The position numbers and the translations under genes were made by a program. Shown in pieces: positions 24,401 to 34,479 of a stretch of DNA of 64,000 bases (its first letter is position 1; every line of letters starts with the position of its first letter). Origin of the DNA: Thunnus maccoyii (Eukaryota; Chordata; Actinopteri; Scombriformes; Scombridae); the NCBI RefSeq assembly GCF_910596095.1, contig NC_056534.1:10294490-10358489 (forward strand), in the 5' to 3' direction. Below the pieces are notes generated by a model, which was given only the letters and a program-made list of their open reading frames with translations, was not told the DNA's origin and did not search any database.

Positions 24401-27400
24401 CCAACATTACACAGAGGTGGTAGGAGGCAGTTTGTGGTCAGGAGAGTTTTCACTCACTCATAACGACTCCCTGGGCTATGAGAATTGGCTGAAAACCCTA
24501 AAGGACCACCCAGATATTGTTTGGTACTCCCTCAGACCAATGTACGAGCTGGTGCCAAATGAGTCACAGAAGGCTGGGATGAAGGCTGCTATCGAACAGT
24601 ACTTAAAAGACAATGCTATGTATAAACCATCTGCCTCAACCACTCACTGTCCTCAACGGGCCTCGAGAGGAACACTGGTGGTGACCATCGTCCGAGCCTG
24701 GGATCTGAAAGGAGATATAACTCCCTCCACCGAGGGGTGCGTAGAGTAAAGGCCTATTAACACTGTGTGCGATTTTGTCTGAGATAAAAGTTGACAATCA
24801 TGAGAGAAATCTGGTCAAATCTTTGGTTATAAATTCAAAATAATAGTCCTTAATCACACATTGAGACCAGTCAGCCAATTTGAAGCTTTGGTGACCAAAG
24901 ACAGCCTGCAAGAAGTGTCCAAAATTTAGGACAAAATTCTCACATAGTGACTGCTGCTATGACCCACATCTGCAAATTATCCCAAACCATCAGAAAAACA
25001 TAAAATGAAATGAAGCAGAATAAACTGGCCAGCATGATATTGCGTAAGCGCTATTTTTGAATAAAGTTTAGTTAACATGCACACACAAACCAATGGAAGC
25101 AAAATTAAAAAGAAGTTTGTGGGTCTTACTTGCATTCTTTGCTGCATTTTCAAAACATGAGAGTGTCGCAGATGGATGACGTGAGCTGACGACATGCCTC
25201 TGCCCTGATTTTTTTTTTTTTTCCAATTTACATCGTAACACTAAAGGCCCAGACGCACTGAAAGTGTCTGATGCTCCCGTTTTGACATACACCTATTGTT
25301 TTAAATGGCTGAACGCGCACCAAAAGTGTTATGAGGCAAATTAAACTGCCTTGACTGGCCTAGCCAAACCTTGTTTCGATTTTGGAGCGTCACATGAGGA
25401 CCTAGGAACCAAAGCTGTTTTCTCGGCAGCTGAAAAAGAGAGAGGTAGCGCAAGCCAGCTGAGCACCTGCAAGCGAGCAAGAGAGAGAAAGAGAGACAGC
25501 TCAGCAGTGGTCAATCAAGCAGTAGTGAGAACAAAGCCGGTGAATAAAAGAAATAGAAGAGTTATATTCTGATTAGTTCACGGCAGGTACATTCGACAGC
25601 ACAAACGAGTGACCGTCAAACACTCAACAGACTTACTGTGGAAAGAGGTGCTCTTAGTTTCAGTTTAATTTTCCTCCTCTGCATTTCTCCTTTTCATTCA
25701 TTCATTACATTCAACTAATGCAGCAGTAAATACGAAGAACAACAAGACAGATTGGTGTTGGTTCTGTAGTGTTGGCATTTCAAATCTGATTCCTTTAGTG
25801 TGCCATAGGAGCATCAAATGAGGCGTGTCAAATGAGGTGTGTAAATTATCGCTTTTAGTGCATTTAGGCTTCAAGAATCACCACGCATTCATCACACAAT
25901 CTGACATGTCCCAATGAGTTTATTAGAAACATTTGCCACAGTGTGTCATACAATGAATTTACACAATCGTTCTTGCATAGCCTTAAGGCACCTTAAGGCT
26001 GGAGAATGAAATCTGAGGGTGCTAAGAGGGCTCGCACACTACAAACATGATATATATCAAACAAAAACATTAATTAATTATGACTTTTTCCTTATTTTCT
26101 CCAATTCTCAGGTATGCTAAGATGTGGTATGGTTCCGACTACTACAGGACTCGTATGATTGAGTCAAACTACCCTAGGTGGAATGCTCGTTATAATCTGG
26201 GCAAGGTCAGTAAATATTCTCAGTACTTCTGTTTACAGGTGTTGGGGAGCACTCCTGCATCATGTGAAAAAAGCTGTATAGAGCCATTTGTGGCTCCAGA
26301 GGGAACTGTGCTGTCTGATAAACTGCCTCAAATCATGTAATTTGAGTCAGCATCAGTTAGTGCTGAAGACAAGTTTGGGGTTGTGGAGTTAGAAAGTGAG
26401 GTTACCAGGCCTCTTTAGCCTCCTCATCTCTGCTTGAGGCTAGCAGCCCCAGGCTACATTAACTGCTACTAGCATAAAAAACCCAAATCTGTACAGTTGA
26501 GTGAAGTGAGTTGAGTTGTAATGATGGCAATGTAGGTGCAACATTTAGGCAAGGGAAAAAAATGCATAGAATAAAGAAGATGAAAGCTCTGGTTCTGCTT
26601 CATCAATATTGATCCTTTTTAAAAAAAAAAAAAAAACTAAAAAAAAACCTGTCCTGAAGCACCACTGCATGTGCAAGATGTAAGACGTGTTTGGTACCTT
26701 CTCCTGAGTTATGTGACTTTTTAAAACATATTTTACCTGTACAAACTTGTTTTTTCAACGACTCTCAGTGATGACTCTGCTAAAACTGTTGTCATTCTCC
26801 AACATACTCCCGGAATCAGTTACAATGTCAAGTCAAGTCAGACTTATCTAGAGGAGGCCGCAGAAAGCCTCAGCCATCGCCTGAACATAACCCCTTGGGC
26901 TCTCCTGAGAAGATGCTAATGAAGCCCTGCTTTCAACTATCAAGCGTCACTGTCGTGCCTGCTGTTACAAGCAACCAAACCTTCTTGTATCTTTTTGGTT
27001 TTTAAGAGCGGTTGGCAACCGGTGTTGGCTGACCTTTCAACTGGATGTTGTGACGATGATGATGTTCCTTGGACGAACAGGGTGAAGCAAGTCCTGTGTC
27101 TGCTGACACTGTGTCACAAGGCACATCCTGTTCCATATTCCTTGTGCCCTAAAGTTGAAGAAGAGCTCCAACACATAGTGGACCAAGGAATTTTATGTAA
27201 GGTGGACTGGTCTGAGTGGGCAATGCCAATAGTACCAGTAGGCAAAAAGACTGACAAAGTACGGATCTGCAGAGATTTCAAGGTGACAGTGAATCCCATA
27301 ATACATGCAGACCAATATCTACTCCCACATATAGATGATATTTTTGCATCTTTAAGATATGGCATGTGTTTTCTCAAAGATTTACCTATCTACAAATGAA

Positions 27401-28268
27401 AATAGAAGAATTATCACAGAAATACCTGACCATAAATACTCACAAGGGATTCAGATTACTGATCATCAGCCCCTAGTATCCATTTTCAGTCCCCAAAAAG
27501 GTGCTCCAGCCATGGCAGCTGCATACTTAAAACAATGGGCTTTATTCTTAGGACCACACACATACACAATTGAATGTAAAGGTACTAAGCTCCATGGTAA
27601 TGCTGATGGGCTATCTTGCTTTCCATAAACAAAGTCTGAAAAAGCTATCAAACCTGCTGTAGTGCTACGCATGTCATAGATGGAACCTCTTTCTGTCACC
27701 AGTGCACAGATGCAAAAAGGGATGAGGAATGACCCTGTCTTAGCCAAAGTCTATGACTTGACAGTGAATGGATGGCCAGCACATGGAGACACCCAGCTGC
27801 TGGAGTACCCTACCTGGCGAGATCAGCTTTCTGTGTGTCAGGGTTGCATTATGTGGGGTCACATGTTGCCGTACCCCCAAAGCTACGCTCAAGAGTGCTT
27901 ACCTCATTGCATTAAGGACACCTCGGTGAAGTTAAAATGAAAAGCCTCGCTAGAAGTTATGTGTGGCGGCTTGGCATAGATAGCCAAATAGAAGACCTTG
28001 CCAGGTCATGCACAAGTTATCAACAGACGCAGCGCCAACCGCAGCCAGTACCTCTCAACACATGGTAGGGGCCTGCCATCCTATGGCAATACATACATAT
28101 GCTGGTCCATCGCATTTTTCTTCGTTGTTGATGCCCATTCAAAGTGGCCTGAAATCTTTATGGTTAAGAAAGCAACTGCTACTAAGACAGTGAACCTCCT
28201 GCGAATGCTTTTTGCTCATACAGGCTTACCTTTGCAACTGGTGAGTGACAACAGCTTTCAATTCACGT

Positions 28269-28311
<43 letters not shown>

Positions 28312-28730
28312 TCAGTGCTTTCTCAAGAGCAATGGCATAAAGCACATCACATCAGCTCCCCACCACCCTGCTACGAATAGTCTAGTGGAAAAAACTGTCC
28401 ATAGTGAGTGTGGCAGTGCTTTAAGAGTACAATGCTAAATCAGTGGAGTACTCTCAGGATGATCTTCAACTAAACCTTTTTTTTTTCATTTTTTATTCTT
28501 TTTTAAAGGTGGATACACGTTTAAAATTGAAGGTTGAGGTCTGGGATGATGACTCATCATGGGGAAATGATGATGACCTTCTGGTATCATGTGAGAGGTA
28601 TGTGAAAAAGGGGTTTCACAAATTCACCTGTTCATCATCACTAGGCAGCTTCGAGGTCGAGTACACGCTGACCTGCGACCATCACTTGACTGAAGACAAG
28701 TGTGATCACTACACACCATCTCGACAGTAA
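21162..28730 (+). CDS. prf1: Perforin-1-like copy C, complete nine-exon gene
   Basis: This is the only copy in the window with an uninterrupted frame: 21162-21431, 21547-21626, 23038-23083, 23397-23539, 23637-23775, 23879-23959, 24276-24736, 26112-26205 and 28509-28730. Together they make 1,536 nt, about 511 residues (human perforin has 555). All introns begin GT and end AG, and phases match the other copies. The domains are a signal peptide (about 1-27), MACPF with [13 protein letters not shown] at about 219-231, a short linker, and C2 from about 385. Vertebrate perforin is released from cytotoxic granules, binds target membranes through calcium-loaded C2, and oligomerises into pores. Oddities: a 12-codon shorter linker that lacks the DC...NCC cysteines of B and D, Glu for Asp in one C2 loop (STEGY), and altered poly(A) hexamers downstream. 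Expression cannot be shown from sequence. Confidence 0.9.
21547..21626 (+). CDS. prf1: Copy C exon 2
   Basis: It is 80 nt, entered in phase 0 after ttttttttcag and left after two bases of a Ser codon. It encodes [17 protein letters not shown], a stretch conserved near the N-terminus of vertebrate perforins (VDWR, RC). The same length is found in B and D. Confidence 0.88.
21690..22835. mobile_element. Rex3/RTE-type LINE with inverted 5' part, in intron 2 of copy C
   Basis: About 21838-22085 reads on the minus strand as the LINE C-terminus and tail. About 22085-22790 reads on the plus strand as reverse transcriptase ([52 protein letters not shown]). The stretch tggcagtccggggtggtggt resembles a conserved Rex3 RT region. 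Opposite orientation of the two halves is the signature of a 5'-inverted (twin-primed) insertion. The same arrangement occurs in copy D and is absent from copy B. Many stops show it is dead. Assignment to Rex3 is from memory of the family. Confidence 0.7.
23038..23083 (+). CDS. prf1: Copy C exon 3 (46 nt)
   Basis: It encodes [15 protein letters not shown] after completing a split Ser codon, and ends in phase 0 before gtagga. It is the reference length that exposes the 4-nt deletion in copy B. Confidence 0.85.
23397..23539 (+). CDS. prf1: Copy C exon 4
   Basis: It is 143 nt and encodes [20 protein letters not shown]... to VTCSHY, part of the first MACPF helical cluster and strand region. The segment aacctggatgtt here is the site where a hAT element entered copy D. 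Confidence 0.85.
23637..23775 (+). CDS. prf1: Copy C exon 5, first half of the MACPF signature
   Basis: It is 139 nt and encodes [17 protein letters not shown] then [12 protein letters not shown]. The MACPF signature YGTHY(x6)GG starts here and is completed in exon 6. Three codons fewer than B, the same as D. Confidence 0.88.
23879..23959 (+). CDS. prf1: Copy C exon 6, second half of the MACPF signature
   Basis: It is 81 nt and encodes [20 protein letters not shown]. The CGA Arg codon that became TGA in copy B is intact. Its donor is gac|gttagt, with C rather than G at the last exon base, slightly weaker than in B and D (gag|gttagt). Confidence 0.87.
24276..24736 (+). CDS. prf1: Copy C exon 7: MACPF C-terminal part and start of C2
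   Basis: It is 461 nt, with 154 residues starting [15 protein letters not shown], then [27 protein letters not shown] and the C2 opening [16 protein letters not shown]. It is 36 nt shorter than copy B because the segment holding EPDC...NCC before the C2 domain is gone. The donor is gtgcgt, after GAG GG. Confidence 0.88.
25245..25872. repeat. MITE-like insertion in intron 7 of copy C
   Basis: Intron 7 of B reads straight through (cactaagaatcacc near 11913-11926), whereas C has about 630 extra bases. The edges are imperfect inverted repeats: aggcccagacgcactgaaag on the left and, on the opposite strand, aagcctaaatgcactaaaag on the right. The target duplication is not clear. Confidence 0.5.
26112..26205 (+). 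CDS. prf1: Copy C exon 8: C2 domain
   Basis: It is 94 nt and encodes [17 protein letters not shown], then [11 protein letters not shown], the second and third strands of the C2 fold. It ends in phase 0 at gtcagt and joins directly to [15 protein letters not shown] in exon 9. Confidence 0.87.
26985..28400 (+). mobile_element. Ty3/gypsy pol relic in intron 8 of copy C
   Basis: In order, the translations are reverse transcriptase ([32 protein letters not shown]), RNase H ([20 protein letters not shown]), the integrase N-terminal region, and integrase core ([24 protein letters not shown], then [18 protein letters not shown]). Stops and shifts separate them, and sequence between RT and RNase H is missing. 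The last codons run into aaaactgtccat, which also heads the exon 9 side of the intron in A and B, so the integrase end is older than the gene duplications. A 41-bp G run interrupts integrase. Confidence 0.8.
28269..28309. repeat. 41-bp G homopolymer inside integrase relic
   Basis: There are 41 consecutive G bases, directly after SDNSFQFTW of the integrase core and before the SNGIKH segment. Such a long G run is either an expanded slippage tract or a sequence/assembly artefact. The true length is uncertain. Confidence 0.9.
28509..28730 (+). CDS. prf1: Copy C exon 9: end of C2 domain and stop
   Basis: It has 73 codons plus TAA. It encodes [20 protein letters not shown], with a full acidic cluster for calcium binding, two residues longer than in A and B. 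It then runs through [18 protein letters not shown] and [12 protein letters not shown]. The acceptor is ttttttaaag. Confidence 0.88.
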   Translation: MDTRLKLKVEVWDDDSSWGNDDDLLVSCERYVKKGFHKFTCSSSLGSFEVEYTLTCDHHLTEDKCDHYTPSRQ

Positions 28731-30810
28731 AAAATGCATTTTGGAGTCACGCTATTCACAAATGCCAATGGCTTTACTTTAATAGAATGTAATATTTGAT
28801 TAGTTGATCATATAACAGGTACTAAAGGACTGAGGGCTTATACATTTATTTTCCTACCATTGAAACACAATATTCTGTTTTCTCTTTTACATCTGTTTAG
28901 GGTTCAGTCAATCATTTGACCATATAAAGTTAAGTGCTGTGTAAGCCAAATGACTGTTACACTTTTCAGTTTTCTGTTTTCTAAACTGTTAAAATTGTAA
29001 TATATCACTTATTTTTTGAACATATAAATTGACATGTATTCATATACAATATGTAATTGAAAGAAAGAAGAAGCTAAATCTTGTGTCTTTCTTTTTTGTC
29101 TATGTAAACAACAGCTTAGATGTTTTTTGTTGGTAGGGCTGTAATGGTTATGATATTGGTTTACATTTGTATCGCAGATTGTGTTATAAAGGTTGTTGGT
29201 AATTATCTTTAGTAAACTTTTGTGGCAAAACTATCAATTTCTTGTTATGTCTTTCAAAAGAGAAAACTTGTGTGTGGCCTTCAAGTAAAGACAAAGTCAA
29301 AACGTAAGATGTGTCTCAGAGTCACAGTCACATTTTTTCTATAAACACGCTGTGCAAAGCATTTTAAAATTACACAACCCATCAGTTAAAATGCCTTTGT
29401 TTGTTGTTGTGACTTCTCTGGTTGGTGTCCAGACACCAAACAACAGCAGGATCAGTGAGTTACCACTAGCAAACAAATTAACTATATTGGTCATTTATTT
29501 AATCATATCACTAATTTTTGGTCAAGCTTTTCCATTATTATACTTGGCTTTCAGGAGGAAACTGAACATTTCAGCCACTAAGGTGAATCAAATTTGGTAC
29601 ACAGAGAACAGTGAGAATATCATAGAGAATTCACTGAGAAAAGGTAGTCTTATTAGGGATTTATCAGGTGAAAAAAATCAGTCAGGCAGGTGACAAGTAA
29701 CAAAAACACAAATTCTTCCAATGGACAGTAAGTGATTTCCGTCAATATAAACCTGTTATGTCAAACATGATGCAGGATTTCTTCTTTGTAAAATGTGAAA
29801 TCCCCTGGAATGAAAAAAGGATCATAATTAAGTTATAATTATGTTAGCAAATATAGTAACATAGTAAGTATAATGCACTATATAGATAAATAGTGAGAGT
29901 GAAAGACCCTGTTTACTACATAATAAAAACACTGGGTTAAAATTTTACCCAGTTTGGGTCAATATAGTACCAACACAATACTGAGTTAATGTTACCCAGA
30001 AAGCCACTCAAGACAAGGGGTTGTTTTGACCCAGTTATAGTGTTTTTTTTAAATTATTTTACTTTTGGGTTATTTACCCAAACTAAAGCTTGTTATAATC
30101 TACTATACTCTTTTTAAACTTATGTGTCCCTGTTTTTTATTGATTGTTAATAACTTGTGTATCTTTTGAGTGTCATATGCACATCACTTTGTACAAGAAA
30201 CAATACATTTGTGATATTTGTATTGGTGCTATATTGACCCAAACTGAGTAACATTTTAACCCAGTTATTTTTAGTGTGTATATATGCACTACATGTACCC
30301 ATTTTATTTGAGGGTCTGTATTCTAAGTGTGTATATTTATCCACTAAAGAAGCCCTAAAAATTCCACAGTGGAAGAAAAAAATTACTATCTGTGAGTGAT
30401 GACAAAAAATAATGATTAGTAAGAGGATGATTAAACGTCAATTTACTGCTCACTAATAAACTACTGAGTGTCAATGATATAGGGAGTAGTAAATGCATGA
30501 ACAAGGGAGTGTTGTTAGACATCATCCAGTCTCTTTCTTGTAATAACTATGTAATTAACAACCTGTAAATTCAAAGATTAACAGATAGAGTTTACTTGTT
30601 ACATACGATTGAGAGAGTTGTGCATCAGCATTCCTGTTTAATTGTGTTCTCAACAACATTGCAGAGATGATACTCATGGAAACAAACATGTAGCTGAATG
30701 TGCTCACAGAACAGGTTCACAATTTTTCAAGTCTGTCTTTAAGTCAGATACCCATACGAACACTGAAGGTTTTCCTCACTGTAATCATTCCTCCTGTTCA
30801 TAACAGCTAT
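28731..30810. other. 3' flank of copy C
   Basis: There is no gene here. 28790-30210 is the duplicate of 1893-3267 behind copy A. 30370-30800 matches the B-C spacer from 16880. The two AATAAA hexamers seen behind A are ACTAAA (28821) and AGTAAA (29211) here. A TIR element occupies 29920-30277. Confidence 0.6.
29920..30277. repeat. MITE with long terminal inverted repeats
   Basis: The left end (actgggttaaaattttaccc, agtttgggtcaatatagtac) is the imperfect reverse complement of the right end (ttgacccaaactgagtaaca, ttttaacccagttatttt). The arms are about 45-50 bp. A copy truncated at its right end lies behind copy A (about 2985-3267). Confidence 0.75.
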
Positions 30811-32393
30811 TAAAAGATCCCCTTCAAATCCACTTCCAATGTAAGTGATGGGGATAAAAATCCAGTGTGTCCACACAGTCATGTTGTGAAAAAAATGCAT
30901 TTAAAAGTTTATCTGAAGCTTATACGAGCCTTCGGCAGTCTGAGTTAGTCTTATCAAGTGGATATCTGCCAGATTTACAGTCTTTTTAGCATAAATTGGC
31001 TCTTTGTGTTTCTTCAGAGTCAGACAGTGTTTCCTTGTTGAGCTGCAGTGGACCGCCCATCTTCACAAGAAAAACAACACTATAAATCAAAAATTCAGGC
31101 TGGAAAGAAACTATAATTATGTTTGCGCCATCTAGTGGCCATAGTAATTATGACTCGGAGAAGTGACACAGATGACGTCAATATAAGAAGACTTGATAAG
31201 AAGAATTTATCTTATAAGGAAGAGGAGGGTTGGGTGCATGATGATAGTCAGTAAAAAGTGGTTGATTATTTATTATTTTTAATAAATCTCTATAATTGTC
31301 TAGAAAGATAAGAAAGGAAAAAAAGGACAAATCTTTATATGACATATACATATAACAACATTTTGTGTGGAACAAGAGGTTTGCTGTGGGGGAAATGTGA
31401 ATGGAGAATGTGAGGTCAAACACTAGAAGACTTTGAAAAGACTTAAGTCTGACTCCCTCTCACGTCTAAAGACAATGTGTCATAAGTCACTGAGTTTAGT
31501 TACAGACTAAGATTTTGCAAAGACTGGGGATCTTGCAGGGTCACTATTTGCAAGGCTACAACTAGATTCCTTTTGAGATTTTTTCCCATCCTGCTCCTGG
31601 TGGAAATTTCCAATAAGAAAAAAACTGTTGAACAATGGAGCAGAAACAGAAGCTGCCCTTATGTGTGCAGTGGTTTGTTCTGAAAAAACAGCCTAAAGAA
31701 AATGTTAATTAATTAATTAATTCAGTTATAATTGAACAACAACAACTGTGAAGAGAAACAACAGGCACTACATGCCGATTGTTCCTGTGAACTCATTTTC
31801 AAATAACTTTTTTTTTTTTTTTTACAAATAAAATTTTGGGGGTTTTAACGTTTCTTAGGTATTGTCCCGTACTTGAAAAAAAAGTCTTCAATTTCCAGTG
31901 TGGGAAAACAAGGTATTTTTACAACATTAAAACAGCTACACAGTTTATACAGCTGCACACAGAAACCACCTTCAATCATTAACTATCTGACTGACTGAGT
32001 TTTATTACCACCATACAGATGACTGATTGTGGAACATTTTGTTTTCTTGCTGTTGCAGCCAGCGGAAACATTGTGTAATGAATTTCAGGAAGTTTTATTG
32101 CAGGATGTTTTACTTTGGTAGGCACAATACAGAAAAATGTAATAGGAGACAGTGTACTTAGCCAGGAATTAAAGGGTCAGTTCACTCAAGTCAATGCGTT
32201 CTCGCTCTGCACAGAGTTTCAGTGTTCAGTTTCAATATGATGCTCTTTTAATTTATACTCCCTTCTGGCATTGTTGCTCTCACTTCCCAGCACTGTAATA
32301 GCAAGTCTCAACTTGATAGCCATTAGTGGCCATGTCCAAATAACACACACAAAGCAGAAACTGAAACCCCAAAAACTTACATAAAGTAATAAT
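30811..32393. other. Start of the 11-kb block specific to the C-D spacer
   Basis: Homology to the B-C spacer stops at about 30810 and resumes near 41990. I see no gene here. A repeat at 30830-31100 (tttacagtctttttagcata, then gacagtgtttccttgttgag) recurs at about 33550-33620 and 34000-34080. The piece 31110-31230 (ccatctagtgg, gacgtcaatataag) resembles 43490-43600. Confidence 0.45.
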
Positions 32394-32888
32394 TAAAGTT
32401 GCAATACACAACATTCAGCCACTAGATGTCACACTATAGCACCAGTATCTCAGACCAAAACAAACGTGTGCGTTTTTTACTCGATAAAGTTGGGGGAAAA
32501 AAATGAAAAGAAAGTAGTCCCTGAACAGACAGCTCATGAAACTCAGATCAAACAGTCAAAGTAATAGTAGTAGTAACTATTTTTTGCCTCGAATGTTTTC
32601 AGAGACATATTTTAGTGTACTGTTTAGCTGTAATTCAAGAAAGATTGTGATGCGGCTGCCATCTTGGATATGGACATGGAGGACACAGAGGGAATCACAT
32701 GCACTAACATGCACGTGCGACCAGACCAGCTACCAAAACAAAGAACAGAGAAGCTCAGATAACAACACACACAGATGGAGTGTGACCTCATTCTCTGCTC
32801 ACGTCACCATTACTCCACTATACCATAGCAAATAGTTGTTTGCTTACATCTAGTGAGGCTGAATGTCATTTATTGCAACTTTAAATGT
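32394..32888. repeat. MITE with about 35-bp inverted ends
   Basis: The left end is taaagttgcaatacacaaca and then ttcagccactagatg. The reverse complement of the right end is taaagttgcaataaatgaca and then ttcagcctcactagatg. There is no clear target duplication beyond the local AT-rich context. Confidence 0.65.
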
Positions 32889-32899
32889 GTTATAAGTTA

Positions 32900-32977
32900 C
32901 AGTACCAGTCAAATGTTTGGATACACTCTCCCATGCCCTTGAATGAGACAGTGTGTCCAAACTTTTAACTGGTACTG
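32900..32977. repeat. Short palindromic Tc1/mariner-type MITE
   Basis: The element is almost entirely two inverted arms: cagtaccagtcaaatgtttg and, on the opposite strand at the other end, cagtaccagttaaaagtttg. TA dinucleotides flank both sides (32898-32899 and 32978-32979), the target preference of Tc1/mariner. Confidence 0.8.
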
Positions 32978-34470
32978 TATAATAAATAAACTTTACTGAA
33001 ATACTGATTATTTCAAGCAAAGGCAAGAGTGTATGTAAACCCAAGCCACAGATAATAATGTACAGCATCTTTTGAAGACCAGGTAGGAGCAAATACAACA
33101 ACAAAGAACATCATGACAGCCCGCCACTGTAGATGATCTGAAAGACAACAAAGATGCAAACATAGACAAAAACTAATTGTGTCCCCCCCAAATATTTGAA
33201 ATTGGATGGCTTTAGAAATTGTTAACTGTGCTTTTAATTAGCCTTAATTAGCCATAACTATATAGTATGTAAACATAAGTCACTTTACTGTATGTTTTTA
33301 TTTGTATTTTAGTGTGCTAAACACAGACCCCCCCCCTTCTCTGTTTAGGCTATTGGTTAGCATACAGCTAGAAAGCTCTATGTAGTATCAGCAGAGATCA
33401 TAGAGATGCTCAACTGTGGCTGTGGTAGTCATGTAGAATTGTTGTTAACTGCAGTATAACAAATCTTAGCTCACACCACAAAACAATTTGACTTAAATTT
33501 CTCTTTAAAGTGACTTAAGTATGAGAGGTTTTAACTATAACTCACAAGTGCATAAGTGGATATCCACATTTCCATATTTACAGTCTTTTTAGTATCAAAT
33601 TCCCTCTTTGTGTTTCTGTGGTGGCACTTTGTAAAAAAGACTCACAAGAGAGAAGATGTCTTTCTGCTTTTTATTCTCACACTTGCAAGCAGGCACAAAA
33701 ACCTTCAACAGTTACAGGAGCTGTCTTGGGAAATGAGCAAGATTTCCCTCTTAGCCATCAAACTTTATACACTCAGCAGGCAAATCCGCCTGTTTGGTTG
33801 GATAGACACGTTGCATATCTCTTTCTCTGAAAACACCAAACAGACCGCTGTCCACAAACCTGTCTGGGCGATTGCACCAGAACACCCTTTAATGTTTGTA
33901 CAACCCAGTTAAATTCAGTTTACACAACCTTGGCCATATGTAAACATGTCCTTACAAGTCGGTGTTTTATGCACTTTTTCGACAACAGTTTCTTTGGACA
34001 GTGTTTCCCTGTTGAGCTGGAGTGGAAGTATAATAATAAACAAAAAGAGGGACTTTTGCACTAAAAAGACTGTAGATAACTTCTTGATTTGACTGATTTG
34101 TACGACTGAAGCTTCATATTAGATCCAAATAATTTATACACAAACCGTTATTACAAAAGCAGGATTGTTGTACTTATCCAAATAGTCTTGATGAATCCAG
34201 CCCTATGAGTTACCAGAATATATAGATAATATCACTGACTATCATATTTAAGGACATAGTCATGACTAGTTGCTCAGTTTGTTGTCATACACTGCAAATG
34301 TTTATATTTTAGAAATGTGATTAATATTATATTATTAGGCACCTGCTCTCTTTTGGATCATGGCCATGATGAGCTTGAGAACACTGAACCTGAAGAAGTG
34401 GCAGAAGTCTCGAAATTAACCCTGAATATGATCTAGATAAGGTGTCAAATAATTAAAGGAATCAACAGAT
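32978..34470. other. C-D spacer, no recognised gene
   Basis: The frame at 33556-33912 is open for 118 codons, but its start overlaps the repeat family of 30830-31100 and the protein looks like nothing I recognise. It is treated as non-coding. A C run lies near 33329. Confidence 0.4.
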
Positions 34471-34479
34471 GACAAAGAG

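Noticed and set aside
33556..33912. Open frame of 118 codons in the C-D spacer.
   Set aside because: Its start lies in a repeat family found at 30830-31100, and it has no motifs or splice context. It is probably a chance frame.
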